A program made the translations under genes and the position numbers. A DNA stretch of 5,522 nt from assembly GCA_937128785.1 (NCBI GenBank), contig CAKZMS010000719.1:1-5522 (forward strand), read 5' to 3'. Each line of letters begins with the position of its first letter. Position 1 is the first letter of the stretch. Source of the DNA: an uncultured Opitutaceae bacterium. Lineage in GTDB: Bacteria; Verrucomicrobiota; Verrucomicrobiia; Opitutales; Opitutaceae. This document shows positions 1-5,149 of this stretch, one piece after another. Under the pieces are notes generated by a model. The model did not search any database. It was not told where the DNA came from and was given only the letters and a program-made list of their open reading frames with translations.

Positions 1-366
1 ATGGGTGTGGTAGCCCGCCTGCTGAAAAGCTTCTCCGATCGTGGTGTGCTCGGGTGGCAGGGTGCGGCCGGGTTGCACCATATCGAAAAGGTGTTTGCCG
101 GTATGCAGGGCGGTGCGACTGGGAATACAGGTGGCTCCGGAAAACGAGCCCATCAGGTAGGCTCGATCGAAGACAAACCCCTCACTCGCAAGCTGATCCA
201 GATGGGGGGTTTGGACCGCTTGGTCGCTGAACGCACCGACGCCAGTGTAGCGGTGATCATCGGTGTAAATGACCACGACATTGGGACGCACATCCCGGGC
301 CATTGAAACTGCGGCTAGGGCGAGTCCACATAAACTGATAGTCAGACGCTGAAAGAGAGTGATCAT
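1..366 (-). CDS. Secreted sulfatase (formylglycine type), N-terminal 122 residues only
   Basis: The leftward frame starting at the ATG at 366-364 stays open to the window edge. Residues 1-23 form a Sec signal peptide: a hydrophobic stretch from about 8 to 20 ending in S-M-A, with likely cleavage before R24. The mature start, RPNVVVIYTDDH (27-38), is the first strand of the alkaline-phosphatase/sulfatase fold, with D36-D37 as the usual calcium ligands. TPHLDQLASEG (53-63) is the conserved following segment. C80-I-P-S-R84 followed by T89-G90 matches the sulfatase signature CxPSR...TG, so C80 should be converted to formylglycine, which is the catalytic residue; R84 supports it. Such enzymes hydrolyse sulfate esters, often on polysaccharides, outside the cytoplasm. 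An in-frame TAA at 399-397 precedes the start, and the only other internal ATGs would delete the signal peptide. The remaining several hundred residues lie beyond the window, so the substrate class cannot be judged. It lies 97 bases downstream of the permease gene, on the same strand. Confidence 0.93.
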   Translation of the reverse strand, partial: MITLFQRLTISLCGLALAAVSMARDVRPNVVVIYTDDHRYTGVGAFSDQAVQTPHLDQLASEGFVFDRAYLMGSFSGATCIPSRTALHTGKHLFDMVQPGRTLPPEHTTIGEAFQQAGYHTH

Positions 367-407
367 GTTTGGCCGACGGATACGACTACTCCAAAATTAG
401 CGTTGGC

Positions 408-423
408 GAGGAGCCACCTCCCC
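408..423 (-). other. GC-rich hairpin upstream of the sulfatase gene
   Basis: On the minus strand GGGGAG, loop GTGG and CTCCTC can pair over six positions with one G-U pair. It sits in the 97-base gap between permease and sulfatase, about 41 bases before the sulfatase ATG. A TTTT follows only after a further 12 bases or so, so it is a poor intrinsic terminator; it may be a weak attenuator or chance structure. Confidence 0.3.
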
Positions 424-450
424 GTTGTTTAAACTATTGAATCCTCGAAG

Positions 451-469
451 GCCTGATTCGGCCTCAGGC
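451..469 (-). other. Hairpin overlapping the permease stop codon
   Basis: GCCTGA (451-456) and TCAGGC (464-469) are perfect inverted 6-base arms around a 7-base loop. The permease stop (466-464) lies in the first arm on the transcript. No U-run follows, so it may protect a 3' end rather than terminate. Together with the hairpin at 408-423 it is the only structure I see in this gap; I find no convincing promoter for the sulfatase. Confidence 0.35.
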
Positions 470-1495
470 GGTTTTGGATCGAAATGAAACCCATTTCCAG
501 ATTTCGAAGCGGTCAACGAGGACGCCGCCGAGGATCACCAGGGCGGTGATTACTTTGCTGAAGGAGCTGTCGTAGCCGAGGAGGTTGACCATATTCTGGA
601 GCACCAACAGCACGGTGGTCCCGAGGATGATGCCGATCACCGAACCTTCGCCACCGCGAAGACTGCAGCCACCGAGGACCGCTCCGGCGATGGCGTAGAG
701 CTCAAAGAAATTTCCGTGCATCGAGGGAACCACGTCGGCCGTGTAGAGGGCAAAGAACAGCGCAGAGACACAGGTCAGCAAAGTGCAGGCGATGTAAGCA
801 TAGGTAATGATTCGCGTGGTGTTGATACCGGAGTAACGGGCGGCCTGTTCGTTGCGACCCAGAGCGAGCAGGTAGCGGCCAAACACCGACTGGTGCAGCG
901 CGTAGTAGACGATTCCACTGATCACCAAGAAAGCGATGAAGGCGGCCGGCATTCCGAACAGTTCACCGGTCATCAAACGATCCAAGCCCTCGATGCTGTA
1001 GGTGGCGTCGTAGTAGCCCAAGGAGGTGTCGCGGGTCAGGGTCTGGGCGAGACCGCGGTAGCCGCGCAAACCGCACAGGGTCACGACAAAGGCAGGCATG
1101 CCGATCTTGGCGATGAGCCAGCCGTGGAGCAGGCCTATCGCGACGGCCAGGACGAGTAGCAGGGCCATGGCGAACGGCCAATGCATGCCGGGAATCCAGG
1201 CGTGGGCGCCGGTGAGCATGTAGAAGAAAACCGTGCCCAGCAGGGCCATGAGCGATCCGACTGATAGGTCGATCCCGCCGGAGATGATGACCAGTCCCAT
1301 GCCCAGACTGAAGATGCCATACATGCCGATTTGGCGAGCAAGGTTCTCGAGGTTTCGACCCGAGAGGAAACGTGATTCCAGCAGCGCGGTAAGCAGACCG
1401 TCGGCCTCCCGGTTGCGACTGAAGATGATCGTCCAGAATGCCACAAACAGGAGCACAAGTAGCAGGCAGAGTTCTTTGCGGTAGCGGGAAAGCAT
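464..1495 (-). CDS. CUT2-family monosaccharide ABC transporter permease (RbsC/AraH-like)
   Basis: This 343-residue inner-membrane protein is highly hydrophobic, with roughly eight to ten membrane segments (about 8-26, 57-75, 83-97, 107-128, 133-150, 183-202, 228-252, 263-278, 284-303 and 313-328). Diagnostic family motifs are GGIDLSVGS at 73-81, GRNEQAARYSGIN at 213-225 (the cytoplasmic coupling loop that contacts the ATPase), and ELYAIAGAVLGG at 265-276 followed by GGEGSVIGIILG at 281-292. Length matches the RbsC/XylH/AraH class. Only one permease gene is present, so a homodimer is expected, as in CUT2 systems. It starts 167 bases after the ATPase gene ends. The ATG at 1495-1493 follows TTTCCCCTC, with no Shine-Dalgarno sequence. 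Ribose, xylose, fucose, rhamnose and other pentose/hexose importers share these motifs, so the sugar is not assigned. Confidence 0.95.
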   Translation of the reverse strand: MLSRYRKELCLLLVLLFVAFWTIIFSRNREADGLLTALLESRFLSGRNLENLARQIGMYGIFSLGMGLVIISGGIDLSVGSLMALLGTVFFYMLTGAHAWIPGMHWPFAMALLLVLAVAIGLLHGWLIAKIGMPAFVVTLCGLRGYRGLAQTLTRDTSLGYYDATYSIEGLDRLMTGELFGMPAAFIAFLVISGIVYYALHQSVFGRYLLALGRNEQAARYSGINTTRIITYAYIACTLLTCVSALFFALYTADVVPSMHGNFFELYAIAGAVLGGCSLRGGEGSVIGIILGTTVLLVLQNMVNLLGYDSSFSKVITALVILGGVLVDRFEIWKWVSFRSKTA

Positions 1496-1504
1496 GAGGG
1501 GAAA

Positions 1505-1532
1505 TTTACGATCTACGAATTACGATTTACGA
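1505..1532 (-). repeat. Tandem heptanucleotide repeat, four units (TACGA family)
   Basis: Read on the plus strand the units are TTTACGA, TCTACGA, ATTACGA and TTTACGA, end to end with period seven. The last five bases are identical in every unit and only the first two vary. The array ends 9 bases before the permease ATG, so it lies in the translation leader of that gene. Similar short 7-base arrays are known between genes in several bacterial lineages (for example the STRR elements of cyanobacteria); their function is unclear. Confidence 0.8.
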
Positions 1533-1543
1533 ATGGGGCTGTC

Positions 1544-1579
1544 CGCCGGTCGGTCTAGTCAATGATGAGTTGACCGGCG
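1544..1579 (-). other. 8-base inverted repeat in the ATPase-permease gap
   Basis: CGCCGGTC (1544-1551) and GACCGGCG (1572-1579) are perfect inverse complements separated by 20 bases. A smaller nested stem, GTCAA (1558-1562) with TTGAC (1570-1574), competes with it. It could be an RNA hairpin inside the operon or an operator-like palindrome. The arms and spacing alone do not decide between these, and no U-run follows on the transcript. The rest of this 167-base gap (1580-1633) shows nothing I recognise. Confidence 0.45.
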
Positions 1580-1633
1580 TGATGGAGTTAGAGGGCTGAG
1601 GGGGGATCCGCCGTGGTCCCGTTGTTAGGGTAT

Positions 1634-1668
1634 GATTCTTGATACTTGTTACTTGCACTTTGTTACTT
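1634..1668 (-). repeat. Tandem heptanucleotide repeat, five units, overlapping the ATPase stop codon
   Basis: On the minus strand the units are AAGTAAC, AAAGTGC, AAGTAAC, AAGTATC and AAGAATC, exactly seven bases apart, with two perfect copies of the consensus. The first unit supplies the last lysine codon (AAG) and the stop codon (TAA) of the ATPase gene. The array directly follows the GC-rich hairpin at 1669-1690. Units of the same family recur at 3253-3324. Confidence 0.8.
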
Positions 1669-3171
1669 CGGCGGCGCGGCAGTGCCGCCGGTCTGGACGG
1701 CTAGTTTCATGATTGATGCTTCCGAGAACTGGTCAGGTTCGAGGATGCCGGTGAGGTGGCCCTCACACATGACGGCGATGCGATGGCTCATGCCCAAGAG
1801 CTCCTCCATGTCACTGGAGATCATCAACACCGCGCACCCGGAGCGGGCAAGGTCGGCCATGGCTTGGTAGATTTCGTGGCGCGCACCCATATCGATACCG
1901 CGGGTGGGTTCGTCGAATATCATCACCTTCGGCCCCAGAGTCATCCATTTGGCGAGGACCACCTTCTGCTGATTGCCGCCACTGAGGTCGCCGACCGGTT
2001 GTTCCACGTCGGGCGCCTTTACCCCATACTCCTGACGCCATTGCTCGGTTTGTTCGCGTTCTCGAGTGACGTCGATGCGGGTGCGGCGACTAAAGCGGTT
2101 GAGGGAGTTGAGGGTCATGTTTTCGCGCACGCTCATCTCGAGTACGAGGCCACTGGCTTTCCGGTCTTCGGGCGCGAGAAAAACTCCGCGGGCGATGGCG
2201 GCATCGACGCTGCCTCGCTCCAGTAGAGTGCCTTCTACGTTGATCGAACCAGACGGGGACTCATCCACGCCGAAGATGGCCTGGGCCAGCTCGGAACGGC
2301 CGGAGCCGACCAAACCAGCGAGGCCGAGAATTTCACCGGCCTGCACGGAGAAACTCGCACCCCCGCGGGGCCACCGTGCGGTGGTGAGGTGATCGACGGA
2401 CAAGATGACCTCGCCGATGGCATCGGGCAGCGGCGGGTAGACCTCGCTCAAGTCGCGTCCGATCATCAAAGAGATCATGCGGTCGTGAGAAATTTCCTCG
2501 CGAGATAGGTGGCCGGCCAGTTCGCCATCGCGCAGCGCGACAACCCGATCGGCGACCCGTTCGATTTCGGCCAGGCGGTGGGTGATGAAGATCACCGCCA
2601 TGCCGTGTTCGCGGAGCGTTTCCACCAAAGTGAGCAGGGTATCCGTTTCCTTAATGGTGAGACTGGAGGTGGGTTCATCCAGGATCAGGATGCGGGCATC
2701 CATCGACAGCGCCTTGGCAATTTCGACCAGTTGTTTTTGGCCGTTGGTGAGTTCGGCCAGGTGGTGTTCCGGGGCGATATCGAGACCGAGCTTATCGAGC
2801 AGAGGGCGGGTTTGGTCCGCCATGCGGGTTTCATCGATGCAGCCCCACTTGCGGGGTTCGCGACCGAGGAAAATGTTCCCCGCGACATTGAGGTTATCGA
2901 GTAGGTTGAGCTCCTGATGGACGAAGCTGATGCCCCGTTGCGCGGCAGAGATCGCATCGGTGATGTTGACGGCGGAACCGTCGATTTTGATCTGTCCGGC
3001 GGTGGGCTGCAGCATGCCGCCTAGCAGGTTCATCAAAGTGGATTTACCAGCGCCATTCTCCCCAATCAGCCCAACGACTTCGCCGGCCTGCAAAGAAAAG
3101 TCCACCTCGTGCAGAGCCTGCACCGGCCCGAAGGACTTGGATATTTTTTGGAGCTCGAGAAGGTGGGACAT
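1663..3171 (-). CDS. CUT2-family sugar ABC transporter ATPase, two fused nucleotide-binding domains (RbsA-like)
   Basis: This cytoplasmic protein of 502 residues powers import through the permease; RbsA/XylG/MglA proteins are about the same length. Domain 1 has Walker A GENGAGKST (37-45), Q-loop Q86, a divergent signature LTNGQKQ (141-147), Walker B ILILDEP (161-167) and switch histidine H198. Domain 2 has a degenerate Walker A, GLVGSGRSEL (286-295), with R-S in place of K-S/T. It then has a full signature LSGGNQQK (396-403), Walker B VMIFDEP (416-422) and a serine-rich ISSDMEE (451-457) where the switch histidine would be. Degenerate second sites are normal in this family, so domain 1 probably does most hydrolysis. 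The start was set at the ATG at 3171-3169, where conserved sequence (LLELQKISKSFG) begins. An in-frame ATG 65 codons upstream would add an arginine-rich unconserved tail and overlap the binding-protein gene. The C-terminus TGGTAAPPK looks like unconserved tail, coded by hairpin and repeat DNA. Confidence 0.96.
   Translation of the reverse strand: MSHLLELQKISKSFGPVQALHEVDFSLQAGEVVGLIGENGAGKSTLMNLLGGMLQPTAGQIKIDGSAVNITDAISAAQRGISFVHQELNLLDNLNVAGNIFLGREPRKWGCIDETRMADQTRPLLDKLGLDIAPEHHLAELTNGQKQLVEIAKALSMDARILILDEPTSSLTIKETDTLLTLVETLREHGMAVIFITHRLAEIERVADRVVALRDGELAGHLSREEISHDRMISLMIGRDLSEVYPPLPDAIGEVILSVDHLTTARWPRGGASFSVQAGEILGLAGLVGSGRSELAQAIFGVDESPSGSINVEGTLLERGSVDAAIARGVFLAPEDRKASGLVLEMSVRENMTLNSLNRFSRRTRIDVTREREQTEQWRQEYGVKAPDVEQPVGDLSGGNQQKVVLAKWMTLGPKVMIFDEPTRGIDMGARHEIYQAMADLARSGCAVLMISSDMEELLGMSHRIAVMCEGHLTGILEPDQFSEASIMKLAVQTGGTAAPPK
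1669..1690 (-). other. GC-rich hairpin at the 3' end of the ATPase gene
   Basis: CGGCGGC (1669-1675) and GCCGCCG (1684-1690) form a perfect 7-base stem with an 8-base loop. It lies inside the last codons of the ATPase gene and abuts the heptamer array, giving hairpin-then-repeat order on the transcript. There is no U-run, so it more likely stabilises or processes the mRNA than terminates it. Confidence 0.5.
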
Positions 3172-3252
3172 CGGGTGAAGGGGTCGGGTCGGGGAAAGTG
3201 AATTTCGTCTGCGACTACATTGCACTTTTTTACGACACCAACCCCGCAGACT

Positions 3253-3324
3253 GCGTCTTGTCACTTGATACTTGCTTGTCCGCCATAGCCTTGGCGACGG
3301 CGGAATACCTGCTACTTGGGACTT
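3253..3324 (-). repeat. Interrupted heptanucleotide repeat in the binding-protein/ATPase gap
   Basis: Reading leftward, units AAGTCCC (3324-3318), AAGTAGC (3317-3311) and AGGTATT (3310-3304) are followed by a hairpin (3304-3279). Then come AAGTATC (3273-3267), AAGTGAC (3266-3260) and the weaker AAGACGC (3259-3253). They match the AAGTAAC family found at the end of the ATPase gene. The hairpin thus sits inside the array, as if inserted into it or formed with it. The rest of the 161-base gap (3172-3252) holds only a short CGCAG-A-CTGCG palindrome near 3244-3254 and a pyrimidine-rich leader. Confidence 0.7.
3279..3304 (-). other. Hairpin element inside the heptamer array
   Basis: TCCGCC (3279-3284) and GGCGGA (3299-3304) form a perfect 6-base stem. 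Inside it, GCC (3288-3290) and GGC (3293-3295) can also pair, separated by a symmetric three-base internal loop. An alternative CGCC/GGCG pairing (3281-3284 with 3293-3296) is possible. From memory, TCCGCC...GGCGGA elements of this look recur between genes in PVC genomes; that would need a genome search to confirm. Confidence 0.5.
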
Positions 3325-3343
3325 CGCGAACGTTAGTTCGCGA
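3324..3343 (-). other. Perfect hairpin enclosing the binding-protein stop codon
   Basis: TCGCGAAC (3324-3331) and GTTCGCGA (3336-3343) are perfect 8-base inverted arms around a 4-base loop, which on the transcript reads TAAC and contains the TAA stop. The upstream arm codes for the last residues (I-A-N). No U-run follows. A stem just after a binding-protein gene is a common way to keep that part of the mRNA stable and more abundant than the downstream transporter genes; this role is inferred. Confidence 0.6.
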
Positions 3344-4322
3344 TGCTTGCTTTCCAGGCGTCGCACTGGGCCTTATAGGCGAGGCCTTCGCCTTTGCGCA
3401 GGACCTTGGTGCCGACGTGGATGATCTTGCTTTCCGGAACTCCGGCATCGGCGGGAGACATTTCTTTCACCGCCAAGGCCCGAAGCAGGGCCATGGAGTC
3501 ATAACCAAAGGTGAAAGGATCCTGCACCACGGTGCCAAAGATCTCACCGGCATCAATGGCTTCGAGGGTCTTGGGGGCCTCGTCGAAGGCCAGGACCTGA
3601 ACCTTGCCGAGTAGACCGGCGGCGCGGACAGCTTCGAGACAGGCGGGTGCGTTGTAGCTCCAGAGGCCGACCAGCCCGGCGATGTCGGGATGAGCGGTGA
3701 GGGTATCCTCGGCGTTGGCGCGAGCCTTGGCTGAGTCGGCGCCGTCGGTGCGCAGATCGATCACCTCAATGCCGCTGCCGGCGATGGCCTCGTTGAAGCC
3801 TTGGAAACGCTCGATCGCGTTCTGTTGATCCTTGATGCCGACAAACACCATGACCTTGCCTCCGTCGGGCAGGGCTTCTTTGGCGAGTTCGCCGAGTTGG
3901 CGGCCGGCGGCGACGTTGTCGGTGCCCAGGTAGGTGATGCGGTTGCTGCCGGGGGCGTCGCTGTCGACCGTGATGACGTGGGCATCTTCGACCCAGTCAT
4001 TGATCATGCGCACCTGGTTGCGGGCGCTGGTGGGGCTGATGGCGATGCCTTCGACGCCGGCGGCGAGGAGATCGTCGACGATCTGCTTCTGTTTGGTGGT
4101 GGTGCCATCCCCGGTGCGGAAGATCACCTCGATGTCGCCAAACTCACGCTCGGCAGCGCGGGCTCCCGCCTCAGCGTAGGCCCAGAAATCGGCCGAAACG
4201 TTGGTGATGAAGCTGAGCTTGGTTTTGACCGCGGTGGAACCACCGGAGGAATCGGAAGATTTGCCGCAGCCAAGAGCCAACAGGCCCAGCACGGCGAGAC
4301 ACGAAAGAATCAGTTTACGCAT
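3333..4322 (-). CDS. Sugar ABC transporter substrate-binding lipoprotein (Peripla_BP_4 / RbsB-like)
   Basis: A 329-residue protein with a lipoprotein signal: K3, a hydrophobic stretch 4-17 and LALGC with the lipidated cysteine at C19, then a serine/glycine linker (about 21-30). The lipobox has Ala at -3 and Leu at -2, slightly off the classic L-A-G-C order. The mature part is a two-lobed periplasmic binding fold. Putative ligand contacts by analogy with the ribose-binding protein are F46-W47, D120, R172 (in ERFQGF), N224, D247 (in AFDEAP) and Q267 (in VVQDP). The segment VDSDAP (119-124) has serine where ribose-binding protein carries Arg90, arguing against plain ribose. It captures a sugar and delivers it to the permease encoded two genes downstream. 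The ATG at 4322-4320 follows ACCCCT, with no Shine-Dalgarno sequence, 36 bases after the SDR gene. Confidence 0.95.
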   Translation of the reverse strand: MRKLILSCLAVLGLLALGCGKSSDSSGGSTAVKTKLSFITNVSADFWAYAEAGARAAEREFGDIEVIFRTGDGTTTKQKQIVDDLLAAGVEGIAISPTSARNQVRMINDWVEDAHVITVDSDAPGSNRITYLGTDNVAAGRQLGELAKEALPDGGKVMVFVGIKDQQNAIERFQGFNEAIAGSGIEVIDLRTDGADSAKARANAEDTLTAHPDIAGLVGLWSYNAPACLEAVRAAGLLGKVQVLAFDEAPKTLEAIDAGEIFGTVVQDPFTFGYDSMALLRALAVKEMSPADAGVPESKIIHVGTKVLRKGEGLAYKAQCDAWKASIAN

Positions 4323-4358
4323 AGGGGTAACGAGTGAGGGCAGGGATAGGAAAGGAAA

Positions 4359-5132
4359 CTACAGCGGACTGCGACCTCCGTTTACACAAATTGTCTGACC
4401 GGTGATGAAAGCGGATTGAGGCGTGCAGAGATTGGCGACCGCATCGGCCACGTCTTCCGGCGTGCCCCAGCGCCCGGCGGGGATACCGGCGAGATAGGCA
4501 TCCTTCGCTTCCTGGGGATCGTCCGCGTGGCGCTCGGTGGGTATCCAGCCGGGGGATACCATGTTCACGGTGATGCCGAAAGGGGCGAGTTCTGTGGCCA
4601 TGCTGTGGGTCCAGCCCTTCTGGCCACCCTTGGCAGCGACGTAGGCGCTGAAATTGGGATGGGCCACCTCGTAGACTTCACTGCCGATATTCACAATGCG
4701 CCCCCACTTTTGGGCTTTCATGTAAGCGATGGTCGCCTGGGTCAGGAGAAAGGGGCTCTTGATGAAGAAATCCACCATCTCCTGATAGAAAGCCCAATCG
4801 TAGTCCTCGATCGGACGCTGAGGTTGAGGGCCGGTGGCGTTGGGAATGAGAATATCGACCGGGCCGAGTTGGGCTTCGGTCGCGGACACCAGGTCGGCCA
4901 CTCCTTCCGGGCTGCAGACGTCGGCCGGGATCATGATGCCGGTGCTACCGGTGGCCTGAAATTCGTTCAAGGCGCGTTCGGCCCGGACTTGATTGTGGGC
5001 GTAGTTCAGAGCGACCTTGGCGCCGCGGCGACCGAGTTCCTTGGCGATGGCAAGGCCCAGTCCCGTGCTACTGCCGGTGACGAGGGCGACCTTATCGCTC
5101 AGGGGAAGGGAAGAGAGAGAGGAGTCAGCCAT
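4359..5132 (-). CDS. Short-chain dehydrogenase/reductase (SDR), FabG-like fold
   Basis: A 257-residue cytoplasmic NAD(P)-dependent oxidoreductase of classical SDR length. Seen in order: the nucleotide-binding motif TGSSTGLG (19-26), VALNYAHN (40-47) ending the second strand without the acidic residue typical of NAD preference, so NADP is more likely, and acidic AD (70-71). PNATG (97-101) stands in place of NNAG. The catalytic S151 (NIGSEVY) and Y164-x3-K168 (YVAAK) follow, then SPGWIPT (193-199) and the C-terminal ITGQTICVNGG (243-253). The conserved asparagine of the Asn-Ser-Tyr-Lys tetrad, expected near 123, aligns with phenylalanine in DFFIKSPF (121-128). The gene lies 17 bases after the LRR gene and 36 before the binding-protein gene, which suggests a sugar or sugar-acid dehydrogenase acting on the imported substrate. 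SDR specificity cannot be read from sequence alone, so the substrate is unknown. Confidence 0.93.
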   Translation of the reverse strand: MADSSLSSLPLSDKVALVTGSSTGLGLAIAKELGRRGAKVALNYAHNQVRAERALNEFQATGSTGIMIPADVCSPEGVADLVSATEAQLGPVDILIPNATGPQPQRPIEDYDWAFYQEMVDFFIKSPFLLTQATIAYMKAQKWGRIVNIGSEVYEVAHPNFSAYVAAKGGQKGWTHSMATELAPFGITVNMVSPGWIPTERHADDPQEAKDAYLAGIPAGRWGTPEDVADAVANLCTPQSAFITGQTICVNGGRSPL

Positions 5133-5149
5133 GACGAGGAGAAACTATT

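Noticed and set aside
1..306. A plus-strand frame beginning exactly at base 1.
   Set aside because: The opposite strand carries an intact sulfatase N-terminus with signal peptide and catalytic signature; the plus-strand product looks like nothing.
367..463. A promoter for the sulfatase gene around the A+T-rich GTTTAAAC stretch (427-434).
   Set aside because: No paired -35 and -10 boxes at proper spacing could be supported, and sigma-factor consensus in this lineage is uncertain.
1505..1668. A CRISPR-like array.
   Set aside because: Units are seven bases in direct tandem without spacers, and no cas genes are near.
3224..3240. A run of six T on the plus strand as a terminator.
   Set aside because: It would serve plus-strand transcription, where no gene ends here, and no strong stem sits directly before it.
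3172..3366. A 65-codon N-terminal extension of the ATPase from the ATG at 3366.
   Set aside because: It is arginine-rich, matches no part of the family, runs through repeats and hairpins and overlaps the end of the binding-protein gene. The ATG at 3171 gives the normal family length.
3801..4337. A 178-codon plus-strand frame opposite the binding-protein gene.
   Set aside because: Glycine/aspartate-rich shadow of the conserved gene on the other strand, with no domain visible.
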